Shown piece by piece: positions 46,591-57,800 of a stretch of 64,000 bases of DNA (position 1 is the first letter of the stretch; each line of letters begins with the position of its first letter). A model generated the notes under the pieces. The model did not search any database. It was not told where the DNA came from and worked only from the letters and a program-made list of their open reading frames with translations. The stretch spans positions 1,101,001-1,165,000 of the forward strand of contig JAYKKM010000471.1 in assembly GCA_035772405.1 (NCBI GenBank), written 5' to 3'. The stretch comes from Chrysogorgia sp. JL179-B06. Lineage: Eukaryota; Cnidaria; Anthozoa; Scleralcyonacea; Chrysogorgiidae. The position numbers were made by a program, and so were the translations under genes.

Positions 46591-47687
46591 CATTGGAAAT
46601 AATTAAGACAAAAAATGCGATCTTTAGTTTTTCGTTGCTACAAAACCCAGCAGTAAACCTTTTGAAGAGAATTGGACATAAAACTGAAGCATATTTACAC
46701 CTTTAAATTCAACCACCGGTCGAAGACAGCAAGTGTTTTTAAATCAAAAGTAAACAATTTCACCGACACTTAACTTGTTCTTTTTAAGTCAAGGAAAAGA
46801 CATACTATTACAAGCACTTGAAAAATATACGTGAAAACTGAACTGAAGTTCTCGACTTTTTGGCGGGAAATCACATAATGCATCAGGATCGTGCTAAATA
46901 GAGTTACATCACTAATCACTAATGGCCGCATCACTAATCCTAAAGTTTCGGTTTCCATACTGTTTTGGCACAATGAACCGCTGTATTACTTGTCAAATTT
47001 GTACTAATTTCTTTGCTGTAATAAACATGCTCCTATGCTGCGGTTAAAGTTGATACTTGCAGCCCGATATATAAAATATAAAAATATAAAAATATAAAAA
47101 AGCGGAAATTACGAAATTTTGTGCTGCAAGCACCCGTATGCTATACCAGGCATCTGGCTCAGCCATGTGCACGCTTCGCAACCACAAAGTCATTGCTATT
47201 CGCCATCTTCCCTTTTTCTTGCTAGGTAGTTAATTTATTGTAGCCTGCGTACAGACGCTCGCGAGCGCAAAAAGGCGGCGTTCAAATTTCACAGACTATG
47301 ACGTATGCTAGTTAATTTGCTGCTATTTGTCTTTGCTAGGGTTTTCTTGATAGGTTTTTCCTTTTCCAATTTTCAACATAACCATTATTTCAACCATTTA
47401 TTAATTGGTCAGACGAAACAATACATATGTTTAAACGGTCTTACCAATACAAAATTGGTAGAATTCAACAATGCCAGAGAAAATAATTTTAATACTTCAT
47501 TTTACAATGTACTCACCTTTGAGATGCGAGCATGCTAATTTGAGGAAAAGATTGGACAATACATATAATGCAAATATAACATGCAATAATACCTGTATAA
47601 TCAATTGTTTATGCAAACTAAAACAGTATAATAACCCCATACAGTGCTATTTTCATTGCCATTCTCTAAAAAAACTAAAAGCCTGCT

Positions 47688-47693
47688 TTTATT
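47688..47693 (-). promoter_or_regulatory. Candidate poly(A) signal of the b561 gene
   Basis: Minus-strand AATAAA about 90 nt beyond the stop codon at 47782-47784. Confidence 0.45.
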
Positions 47694-47781
47694 AATTGTA
47701 GTAAACAAACTGCAGAAAAGGCAAATGGTGATAAATTTTTCATGGCACATTTCCTGCTAGGAAAACTCTGTCAGATCGTTT

Positions 47782-50700
47782 TCAATCTGAATCGTATCTT
47801 TCCAGCATCATAATGGCTCGTTCCTTTTCCGTTGGTCGATGAAACTCTTCTGGGATAACAATAGCGAGAACTGAGAAACAATACACGATCAGAACCAGGC
47901 CCAAACAATTCGCAAGCAAAGCTTCAGCTCCCAATTCGACGAAACTGCTATAGTTGAGAAAACGCAAATAAATACTAGTTAGAAAATATAAGCTCACGAT
48001 TTTTTTAAAAACACGCTTCGCTCGTGTTCTTTCAACTTCCCACGTGCCTCTATTTAATTCTATTTTTAATCCCAAAATGCGGACAAACAAACTAAAATTG
48101 GCCATAGTTTGACACTACTCTGGCTTTAAAAAGTTTTTTTTGAATGTAACTTAAAAGTTACTGTCCACGACCCAACGTTTCGACACTCCAATCCAGTGTC
48201 TTCATCAGGGATGATCGTTGTAAAGTTAGGATCCCTATTTATACTCTCATAGAACCGGTACCGATGATGACGTTATCTATTAACAAGATGCAAATAAGCT
48301 TCTGGTAATAAACCACCGTCACCGTGATTCAATGGGGCGTGGGCGCTATTGATATGCCAAGCCTCCAGACAACGTCTCTGATGGTACCGCAGATTAGTGG
48401 TAATAATTTTCCCACGCACTCTCATGGTAGGTTACGCACGCATGTTCTGACAAAGCAGAATTTTCCTTTTTTGAAAAGAAAACAGCATTTTGGTGTTCTT
48501 TCAAACGCGTACGAAACTGACGTTTAGTCTGGCCGATGTACTCCTGATCACAGTCATTGCACGGAATGGGATAAATAGCGTCTTTCCTCTATTCCTTCGC
48601 AATGGAAAATTCCAAAATTATTACCACTAATCCGCGGGTACCATCAGAGACGTTGTCTGGAGGCTTGGCATATCAATAGCGCCCACGCCCCATTGAATCG
48701 CGATGACGGTGGTTTATTACCAGAAGCTTATTTGGATCTTGTTAATAGATAATGTCATCATCGGTTCTATGAGAATAAATAGGGTTCCTAACTTTACAAC
48801 GATCACCCCTGATGAAGACACTAGACTGGAGTGTCGAAACGTTGGGTCATGGACAGTAGCTTTTAAGTTACGTTCAAAACAAAATGTTAAAGCCAGAGTA
48901 GCGTCAAACTATGTCTGATTTATCATCTGGTTGCGTTGGGAAATTATTTCTAAATTAAAATTGAGTCTGAGGAATTCCCAAATGACTCATTTCCTATTGT
49001 TTAGAACTTAGATTTAAAAGTCAACTATACCTTTTGAGGTTATTCTATTTTTCGTTAGAATTCGAAAAGTTCAATTCAAAACCGAAGAAATAATTGAAAT
49101 TGGTTACTTGGTTCTACTTTTATGATCTGCTAAAGATCAAGTTTTCAGCCCTTTTACTACACCTAGTTGAACAACGACCGCGTCTTCACTTTTACCAAGC
49201 TACTGTAGATGATATCTCTCGGAGAAAGAGATATTGACCTTTAATGGTAAATGCGAACAAACATCAACAACCTACGTCATCTGTGCGCTCCGCTGTTAGA
49301 TTATTCGCTCGAAATTTTGAGGGCAGCCCGAGTTAACTATATCTCATCAGAAATTGAGAGCGAATAATCTGATATATTGTTTTAGACACCGTTCACACGA
49401 CTCCAGAGCGAGGTAAAAACGGCCCTACACTTACAGACTTAGACTTACGTCTAACGAACTTCGGAAGTTAAGCGAGCGAAATTTTAAAATGTTTGTTTTC
49501 AGTTCGTTTTTAACGAATCCAAGAAAACAAACGTCTTACCGTTAAAGTGCCTATCTATAGCCTCTGGGGATTTTACATATTCATAATCTTTGGGTTCTAT
49601 ACCAAAAAGAAATGTAATATATCTTGTCGTTCGAAAATTGCATCTTCATGCCTTTTCCCTCTGCTAAAGTTCACAGGAAGTGACGTCAACGCAGGGACAC
49701 GCGATATTTTTCGGCGTTATTCAACAGTGAATGTTTAGGAATTGAGTGAATTTTGTCTAAACAGGCTGTTTAAAGTTCAAAGCCAAACTTTCGCTGTATT
49801 TCATTGCTGAATCACTCCGCAAAATATCGCGTGTCCCTGCGTTGTCATCCACTTCCTGTGAACTTTAGTGGGGGAAAAGAGCATGAAGATGAAATGTTTG
49901 AACAAGATATATTACAATTTTTTTCAGGAGAATCCAATGATCACAAATATGTAAAATCCCCACAGGCTAAATAGGCACTTTAAACATTTTCAGCCATTAA
50001 TTTGTTTGCTGTTATTTTTATGGTGTCGCACAAAAAATCATTTTACGAGTTTCAGTCGGTGGAAGTTATATTTTAGTCGGAAGAAGTTATATTTTAGACG
50101 CGTTCGATTTAACACGGACAAGTAGAATCATTAACTTTTAGCATTTATCAGTTTAAATTAATTTCAAACTACCAAATAATTTAAGACTCACAAATCTAAT
50201 GTTGATACATTCATTAAAATGTCATCATGTTTTCATTCCGTATTGAGAGTGCGTTATTAACGTAGAACTAATTAACCATTTCACCAGCTGACCAGTGTCA
50301 TTTTAGTTGGCACCCAACGAAAAGTTTATATTTTGACAAGCTTCGATCGATAGGATGTAGTCGGTACAAGCTCGTGCGTCAGTCGGTTGAAGTGAGCTTA
50401 CACCCCCCCCCTGTAAAATTTTCTGAGTACGGCTGCCATTGATATTATAGTGTCGACTACAATTAAGTTTTTACTAAAACTCGATAGAGACACAGAGACA
50501 AAGTTTTCTATTTCATAAAGTACCTATCATCCAAATTCGATATTACTGATATAGATTCTACATGAAGTGAATAGTTGAATACAAAAATGTGTCTGAGTCC
50601 GAAATGCTAATGTTGACGTCAACCGAGGAATTTGGCTTTCTTTTCTGCTTTCCGTGTGACAGACTGATTGAGAATTTATTATTTTATTTATTATAAATCT

Positions 50701-53700
50701 TTATTTTTATTTAGTCCTGTACGGGACTCAGAATCATTTTTCTGAAGATATGAGATTGACGATCGTAAACGTATCGTCTGTCTGCTCCGAGCTCTCCCAC
50801 ATTCACTACAACATTGTGTATATTAACGCATCCAAGTATTACCGATATATAGTGACTGCCGCATAGGCAGTACATATATCAATCGAACCAGTACATCATT
50901 GTAACCTTCGCTCTCCATCTGAGTCTCGTTAGCTCAATGGTTACTTCTGGTAATATTACGCATTAGTATAAATACATTAAGTGATTATAGACTCGTATTA
51001 TTTCTCGATAAATCACCTCCAGCTCTTTTTCAAGATGGCCGCCAGCCGATTTGTCAAAGTGGCAGGAGAAAAAAGTCAAGAAACTAGTATTTTTGAAGGA
51101 AATGCTGTTCCTAAGAGTGGGAAATGTGTATTTATACTAAAACAATTATTCACCTCAGGCTCAGTGAACGGTGAATAAAAACCTCGACTTCGTCATAATT
51201 GTTAAATATGATTGGTCACGTTGCTGATCTCTAAATAAAGACTGGATCGAGCAACTATATTGTTCAGAAAATGAAGCCTGAAGTAGCCAGTGAGCTCTAT
51301 ATATATATATCTGGAGGGCTATCTGCCCGAGCAAAAACTGAAGCCAAAGATGGCCGACTTTGCACGTCAGTTTCAGTCCCCTGCGCGGTTTGTACGTCAG
51401 TCTTTCTTATATATAAACCGCGTAGGGGACTGAAACTGACGTGCAAAGTCGGCCATCTTTGGCTTCACTTTTTGCCTGGCCAATGACTGGCAGATAGCCC
51501 TCCAGATATATATATATATATAGAGCTCACTGGAAGTAGCTCGTAGCGGCCATCTTGTTGGGACCACGTTATACAGTTTTACTATAGGCGACAGAGACTC
51601 TATGCTTTACTATAGTCTCTGATCTTTTAAGATGCTAAAATGAACCAGTTGTCCAAGGTTTGCCCATAGTATAGAACACAAACTACGGCTCCATAACAGT
51701 ACCTATCAAGCCGGGATTATTTAGCGCGTGGCGCGGCCATTTTGGAGTGACCACGGGTGGTCACTCCAATATGGCCCAGACGCACTAATCCAGGCTTCAT
51801 TGTTATGGTAAAGGCCATATAGTTTGTGTTCTAAATTACGGGAAAACCTTCGTCAACTGATTCATTTTGGCATCTTAAAAGATCAGAGACAAACTATATA
51901 GCGTGGTCCCTTCATGATGGCCGCCGCGAAATATTCTCGGCTTCATTTTTTCGCAGCATACAAAAAATAGGTCCGCAATGCGTACACGCGTTTCGGAGTG
52001 CAGGCGCTTTACTGTCATTTTAAAAAATAGGTAGTACGGGTAGCGTACGTGCATGTGTCAACTGTCATGAGAAAACTGAAACGTTTGGACAAAAAGTAAA
52101 GCAAAGCCTATTTTCGGGCTTGGTGTTATGAATATATTATCGATCGTCATAGTCGTTACATACACATGTTTTATAACTACGAAAATAATATGTCTGAGCT
52201 TTCTGTAACCCAACATAAATTCTTTGTTTAAATATTTAAAAACATTTGCAGTGAACGCTATAAAATATAAATCAGTCAAAATATAGCAACAGCAGAATAA
52301 TATATATGTTGTCAGACGCTGTCACAGCAAACATATACCACACAAATTCCCGAATCAAGAATACACTTTGATACGCATATACTTAACTGTAGTATTTTAG
52401 TTAATTCTAGATGCATGTTTTTTAAACGGAGTGAATATTCGATCAAACCAGGTTTTTTTTAAAACCTGGTTAATTGACAATTTTCAAAATACATCGTGGG
52501 CAGGCACTCCATTATCCTTTTCTTCTAGCGCCGGCTACGCATGTTATTGTTTTCCGACAATGTCTATGGGGGTCTATTAAGGCCTTTCTACACGATACGA
52601 TTTGTCGTATACGATTGTGATCTTGGTGTATGTCATCAAATTGTACACGCGTGTCAACATTCGCCATCGAATCATAAACAAGAATCATGTCGCGTGCAAA
52701 CAATTACATACGCAAGTACGACAATCGTATACGACAATGTACGCCAGAATGACAATCGTATACGATGAATCGTATCGTGTAGATGGGCATTTATAGGTTT
52801 GTTTTCCATTTCCGCCAACCGCTTTCCCGTTTTTAGTCTTAAAAGCGTAACCGCGTTCACGTCACTTTTACCCAGTTTTCCAAAAACCGCCAAATAATCT
52901 CGAGTATAACAGAATCCGATCAAAAATTCGGATATTTTCCGAAACCGCACGATTCTCAGTTAATGGCGAACCGCCAAAAACATTTAGAAATATCCGAAAT
53001 CCGCCTTTAATATAGGCCCGAACCGTCTAACCGCCAAACTATAATAGACCCCCTCTATGCGTAGGCTACCAATCTCTGGCATATCTAAAGACTAAAATGT
53101 TCTCCGTAATTTAATATTGTACAGTAAAAAGCATTAAAAAAGAAAAGCCGTGGTATTTGGTGGAGTCAATCTGAAAGAATGGAAGCATTGTTCTCATGTA
53201 GCCAAGGTGAAATCTTAAAGGATGATAGAAAGTTGAACACAGTTATATGCGAAGTGTCAAGACAGCTAATATATGCACTAGTCAATTGAACCCCCAGGAC
53301 AATGCAGGGGATTTTAACATTTCACGACTGTTAAAAAGTCTGCATCTAAAACGCGGCAAAAACGTAACTGGTGTAAAACATGAAGCGAAGCGTATACTAG
53401 CGAAAAAGGAAAGGTAAAAGGCAGCATCTTAAAACGAAAACAGCTACCGTTAAAAACCCTTTAAGCCACAGGAGTGATCAGCATCTAACTTCTCATAATA
53501 ATATCAATGGTTAACAAAGCATAGAGGTAATGAGAATACAGGAAATGATCACCAAAGACAAACATGTTTTTAAAACAACTTCTCCCTAGTACTATATCAT
53601 ATAATTGTTTGGAGACCAATAAGAAGAATTTGTATGTTGATGTTGGGGCTTAAAGTGCCACTACGATCAAATTTTTACCTATCGATATTTTTACGTATTT

Positions 53701-55327
53701 AAAAAGCAGAGCTAATAAATATTACTGGGTCGAAACCGTTTTGCGATTCGACGATGGCAAGTATTATTTTTCTTACTCGGAATCTGGGGTTGTTCAGCGT
53801 AACGAAGTGACGTCAGATTCTCAACGCGAAGACTCCATGTGGCTAATTATTCAAGTAAATCAAGGTGGTTTTTTCAAATTCTTCGTCTGAAAGGCTGAAC
53901 ATTTCATCTACTTCTCGAAATAAACAAGAAAACAAATAATCTCGACCGGATATGATTTGGGACGAACTGAGGAGAAATAACGTAGACATCGATAAAGATA
54001 CGCTATCGTTCTATATCATTCATTGAGAATCTGACGTAACAAACAATATTACCTTTTGAAATTGCGGGCTCACTTGGAACACGTTTTTAGTAATGGTGGC
54101 CTAAATAGTAGTAATTTCAGAGCTCAAAATACTTACTTCAAAATACCAATTTTTAGTTTATTTTTACATCAATGATCACTTTCGACCCTGAAATACTATT
54201 CTATGCTAAAGAAAATCTAAAAGACGAGGGTGAATTTTCATCGTAGTGCCACTTTAAAGGGTTAACCACGTTTGCTCGGTCTGTAATATTTGCCTTCGCT
54301 TTTATCACACGAACCTCGCTCCTTCATTGTTCGGTCTGTACGAAAACCTCAGGCAAATACGTCAGCCCTATACAGACCTCGCCCTTTGTTAATAAGTCTT
54401 TTGTATAATACAACTACACAGTATAATACCAACCTCGAAACCAGGAAAGCCCTGTATGAGAACGAGGTTGAGTATAATACAATACTCTATGGGTAGATAA
54501 CTAGGTGTCTCCGATCGACGGGGTCTCTATGCTATGAAAGGGTAATATAAACCTCTTTCATAATGGCGGCCAATTCCTTTATGTACATCTAATTAGCCTT
54601 TATGGCCTCGTTTGTGTGTCAGCAATTCAAAAGAATCTTTGCTTCTTAACGAGGTTGTAAAGGCTAATTTATATGCGCATAAAAGAATATTTAAAATGAC
54701 AGCCAGTATAAATGAGGTCAATATACTAAACCTAACTGCATGTCAAGACTTTGTTGGACGGGTTGTCCGCGAGCCTTATGTAATTTACAATGCAGCTCAG
54801 GTTCTTGTAGTGGCGACACCATACGCTGCTGACCCACCTGCTGATGTTCGTGATGCCAACCAAACAATTACCAATAGACATCACGAAGAACGAAACTCCA
54901 AAGAACTTGTGAAAGCGGAGGTAGAAGGCCTTGGTGGAGTCTGGGACCCCAGGTATGACGAACACAAGAAACCCAAACACCAACTGCAACATTAGAAAGA
55001 ACGTTAAAATGCACATGGATTTTTAAGTTATAATGCAGATATACAAAAATCACACAATTCCATGGGAGTAGTAGGTTGCTAGCGAAATATCGAGTAATAC
55101 AGAATTTTCTGTACTTCAGATTGTAAATTGCGCCATAAATGGACAAGGGATGGGGCTTGTTGGCTCGGACGTGAATTTGTACGCCCATTTTTTTTAAAAC
55201 GCCATGAGGGTCTTGCTGATTTATGTGCATAAAATTTGCAACACAAACACCATAAAAGTTAGCTACAGCTGCATGGAAAACATGAGAAATATCGTAAACA
55301 AGCATAACTCTATACCGAAAAATTCGC
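47782..55327 (-). CDS. Cytochrome b561-family gene, 3' part; internal exon boundary unresolved
   Basis: Minus strand. The last exon 47947-47782 encodes SFVELGAEALLANCLGLVLI and a PEEFHRPTEKER tail. The preceding exon 54983-54838 encodes LVFGFLVFVIPGVPDS, then FHKFFGVSFFVMSIGNCLVG. These join as GITNIS-SSFVEL with donor AG/GTGGGT, acceptor CTATAG and matching phase 2. They fit the last transmembrane helices of b561 proteins, which pass electrons from cytosolic ascorbate across membranes using two haems. A further exon-like block starts after an acceptor at 55328 (RIFRYRVMLVYDISHVFHAA). Between this block and 54983 no donor restores the expected YSxHSW helix in frame, and stops lie in the natural frame, so this part may be diverged, mis-spliced in my model, or a pseudogene. 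The N-terminal exons were not found. Confidence 0.6.
48400..48582 (-). pseudogene. GIY-YIG endonuclease fragment (Penelope-like)
   Basis: About 60 codons without a stop: IPCNDCDQEYIGQTKRQF contains the Cys pair and the YIG core. Then come TRLKEHQNAVF and SALSEHACVTYHES. It ends at a stop inside the inverted arm, so only the N-terminal half of the domain remains. Confidence 0.75.
48801..48860 (+). ncRNA. Hammerhead ribozyme-like motif, right arm
   Basis: Core CTGATGA (48809-48815), stem II GACACT/AGTGTC with 7-nt loop (48817-48835) and GAAA (48836-48839) are exact. Then C-GTTGG-G gives a minimal stem III, with GTC as possible cleavage triplet. Stem I pairing is weak. An inverted second copy with the same core is in the left arm near 48170-48215 on the minus strand. 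Activity unknown. Confidence 0.6.
49014..49244. repeat. TTAA-bounded MITE, type F, deleted copy
   Basis: The left arm matches 38939 onward for about 170 bp (AACTATACCTTTTGAGGT, AACAACGACCGCGT). The centre is deleted and the right end is GATATTGACCTTTAA. Confidence 0.8.
49542..49983. repeat. TTAA-bounded MITE, type G (442 bp)
   Basis: Starts TTAAAGTGCCTATCTATAGC and ends AATAGGCACTTTAA. The arms pair over about 190 bp (CAGGGACACGCGATATTTT and inverse). Confidence 0.85.
50713..50944 (+). repeat. tRNA-derived SINE pieces
   Basis: The tail of one copy (GGGACTCAGAATCATTTTTC, GACGATCGTAAACGTATCG) is followed by the flanking module with GTACATCATTGTAACCTTCG. The start of a second tRNA-like head (GAGTCTCGTTAGCTCAATGG) is cut off at 50944. 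Same family as the copies near 22.5-22.9 kb. Confidence 0.7.
51285..51535. repeat. Palindrome with TA-rich outer arms
   Basis: AGTGAGCTCTATATATATAT and CTGGAGGGCTATCTG on the left mirror the right end. The inner arms GATGGCCGACTTTGCACGTC and inverse meet at a TATATA centre. Confidence 0.8.
51590..51900. repeat. Palindrome, degenerate arms
   Basis: CTCTGATCTTTTAAGATGC (about 51625) mirrors GCATCTTAAAAGATCAGAG (about 51870). The centre is a short GAGTGACCACGGGTGGTCACTC hairpin. Confidence 0.75.
52574..52795. repeat. MITE with CTACACGATACGAT ends
   Basis: TTTCTACACGATACGATTTG on the left mirrors GAATCGTATCGTGTAGATGG on the right. TATACGATTGT motifs recur within the arms. Confidence 0.75.
53450..54265. 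repeat. TTAA-bounded MITE, type D, copy split by type H
   Basis: The left part (53450-53653) matches 24348-24560 (GAGTGATCAGCATC, AATGATCACCAAAGACAAAC). The right end AGGGTTAA is displaced to 54258-54265 by the type-H insertion at its internal TTAA. Confidence 0.85.
53650..54257. repeat. TTAA-bounded MITE, type H (608 bp), nested
   Basis: Starts TTAAAGTGCCACTACGAT and ends ATCGTAGTGCCACTTTAA (one mismatch to the inverse). It sits in a TTAA of the type-D element and both TTAA copies remain. No coding capacity. Confidence 0.85.
54546..54722. repeat. GACCTTATTCA MITE, diverged copy 3
   Basis: Starts AAACCTCTTTCATAATGGCG and ends AAATGAGGTCAATAT. The inner arms TTAGCCTTTATGGCCTCG / CGAGGTTGTAAAGGCTAA match the copies at 36004 and 46022. 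Confidence 0.75.
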
Positions 55328-56091
55328 CTGCAATTGCCGAATTAAGGAAAACTGCCCCCTTCAAGGTAATTGTCTCGTGACCAACGTAATTTACAAAGCC
55401 GACGTCACCACAACCAACGATGCCATAAAAAAGAATTACATTGGTATGGCCATATTTCGCATAACTAACATGAAGCGCACAAAAGCAACACGATCACATC
55501 ATCACCACAGTTCCTATATATATATATATATATATATAGTGTGACCTTTGTCTTTCTGAAAAAGTGGCCATCGTTAGAGCTGACCCAAAACAACTATTGA
55601 ACAAAAGGACCGAATTAATCTCGAAATGTCGTCATAGAAATAAATTCCTACTACATAATGCTAATTAAGGAAGTAAGGGAATTATTTCTATAGTGAGTAA
55701 GACAAATTTAAAATCATTTGTAGCCTGATAATTGTTGAATAAACATGAAACTTTAAGTCGCTACCATATTGTGTCTCTCTTGTTCACTATACTTAGCGTG
55801 GGTGTCCTTTAGCAATATAATGCAACGCTCGCTACCATTGTGGCAGTTTGAACGCTCTGGCCCCATGCGCCTTCACGCTATCTGGATGTTCTGATCGCCG
55901 GTGCTGTCCCACAAGCGGTTGTCAATGACGATCGCAAGTGTATAATAGTCCAGCCAGACTCATCCAGATTGTTCCAAGCTAAGCTACACTATCGAGCTGT
56001 GGTACAGCAAAAGACGTGTCTGTATAGTTATGTTAATTAGTTTAATAATTTGTATATAAGGAACCATTTTAGTTTATATTTTTGTATTTTT

Positions 56092-56132
56092 AACTGAAGA
56101 AGACCGAATGGTCGAAATGTCTTAATAAATTT
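56092..56132 (+). ncRNA. Hammerhead ribozyme-like motif (Penelope-like terminal repeat)
   Basis: CTGAAGA, stem II GACC-GAAT-GGTC and GAAA follow in order, ending TGTC. CTGANGA is an accepted core variant. Stem I pairing was not established. Confidence 0.5.
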
Positions 56133-56283
56133 TATATGGAACAATGCGTCTTCGCTACTTTGGGAAGTGCGCTCGAGAGGCCTTTCTCCACAATATGGTT
56201 AGATGCGATGTCTGCCTGTTGGTGTTAAGTGAAAGCGGCGAATTTAATATGTATATGGTAAAATAACTAACTGTTCTGACCTT

Positions 56284-56354
56284 GTCTCATTAGCTCAAAG
56301 GTCAAAGCGCCGAAACGTTGATTCGGAGACCAGGTTCGATTCCCGGTTGCGGCA
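56284..56354 (+). repeat. tRNA-like sequence (SINE head)
   Basis: GTCTCATTAGCTCAAAGGTC resembles an A-box region and GGTTCGATTCC is an exact B box. The acceptor stem does not close well, so a SINE is more likely than a tRNA gene. Confidence 0.55.
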
Positions 56355-56578
56355 GTCACTTTTTCCATATATGTATTTGACAATATTAAATCCTCTCATA
56401 TATTAATTTCATATATATATATATATTTAACAAATAAATTCCATTTTGCCGTCGTCTGTTCAGTTATAGATGCACAGATGACGTCAGATCGTGGTAAGAG
56501 AAAAAAAGTGGCCCACGAGACGGAGTCGAGAGAATGTTCTTACCACGTTCTGACGTCCTCTGTCTATCGAGAGAAGAT

Positions 56579-56723
56579 AACATGGAGCAAGAAACCTACG
56601 TTGGACTAACTGAGAGCACTTTTAAAACTATATACGCAAACCATGCACTAGCTCTTTCAGAAATTCGAAACATAAACTTTCCACTGAGCTCAGCAAATAT
56701 ATTTGGAAACCAAAATAACTAGA
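56579..56723 (+). pseudogene. GIY-YIG endonuclease C-terminal fragment (Penelope-like)
   Basis: Begins NMEQETYVGLTESTFKTIYA, typical of Penelope-like GIY-YIG domains (YxGLTExTFKxRxxNH). After a frame change it ends ELSKYIWKPK and a stop. Frameshifted and short. Confidence 0.65.
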
Positions 56724-57297
56724 TGTCCAATATTCGATCAAATGGAAAATAATCAAACAATGTAAACCCTATTCCAACAAAACCAAACGATGCAACCTAT
56801 GCTTACATGAGAAGTTTATCATTATATGCTATCTGAAACTAGGCTCACTCAACAGTAGAAATGAACTTGTACCACTTGTAGACATAGGAAAAAATATTTG
56901 TTAAGCAATCAATAACCGACCAATTATTTATCACACCTACTATCACACCTGTTAATGTCACACCAAACAGTAGAAATGCAATCCGTATAAATATATAAAT
57001 ATATATATTTTTATATAATTGTATAAGATTTCTAGGTTAAAAACATTACAGTTACTCGAGTTTCACGCTCCGGGGCGACCATCAGACTAAAAATTAAAAA
57101 CTATGGCGGATTGAAGTTTGTGGCGTAATATTATACATATGTCGGCATATTGTTAGAAGTTCAGTTCTTTTGTTCAACGTGACGTCTTTGTTTGATTTTA
57201 AAATGCAAAGCTTCTCCGCTAAGCACAGGTTGCATTGTTGTGCTCCAGTCTTTTATGCATTGGCACCCTTGATAATAGACCACTTGAAACCAAATTT

Positions 57298-57336
<39 letters not shown>

Positions 57337-57339
57337 TGT

Positions 57340-57800
57340 TAATTTTAGGGTGTTAAAATAGCACCTAGACTGGTGTTAGATTGACACCTAGTGGTGGTGT
57401 TAAACAAAAGTGTTATTTTAACACCCATTTCGGGTGCTAATTTAACACGACATAAATAAAAATATTTTCCAAAGTGTCATTTTAACACTCGAATTGTTTA
57501 ACACTACTTTGGAGGTGTTAAAATAGCACCTACTTAAGGAGAGCAGGTGTTAAAATAACACCGGTTTCTGGTGCTAAATTCTTGGTGTTAAAATAACACC
57601 ATAAGTGGTGTTAAGAATTTGTATTCAATAGTGCTAAATTAACACTGTTTCTGGAGTGAGAACACGGTGTTAAAATAACACCTTTTTGGTAGTGTTAAAT
57701 TAGCACTGTTTGTGGAGTTAAAATATGGGTGTTAAAATAGCACCTGTTTTGGTAGTGTTAAATTAACACTTTCAGTTTGGTTTAAAAGCATGGGTGTTAA
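57340..57800 (+). repeat. Left array of GTGTTAAAATAACACC units
   Basis: More than a dozen degenerate units such as GGTGTTAAAATAGCACC and AGTGTTAAATTAACAC at irregular spacing of about 20-40 bp. Confidence 0.85.

Larger units (their letters stand above)
48098..48918 (-). mobile_element. Penelope-like element remnant with inverted terminal arms
   Basis: Arms of about 310 bp (48098-48410 and 48610-48918) are inverted copies. The centre, read on the minus strand, encodes the GIY-YIG endonuclease start AIYPIPCNDCDQEYIGQTKR followed by FRTRLKEHQNAVF. Reverse transcriptase is absent. Each arm contains a hammerhead-like core, listed separately. Known Penelope-like elements carry a GIY-YIG domain and hammerhead motifs in their terminal repeats. 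Confidence 0.75.
47948..54837 (-). other. b561 intron (6.9 kb), repeat-filled
   Basis: Donor GTGGGT at 54837-54836, acceptor TATAG ending at 47948. It holds a Penelope-like remnant, TTAA MITEs types F, G, H and D, a SINE fragment and several large palindromes. No other gene recognised. Confidence 0.65.
55328..57329. other. Repeat-rich region with Penelope-like remnant
   Basis: TA microsatellites lie near 55516-55540, 56406-56426 and 57300-57335. 55.33-55.8 kb should contain upstream b561 sequence but none was recognised. A hairpin surrounds 56470-56570 (GATGACGTCAGATCGTGGTAAGA and inverse). Confidence 0.6.
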
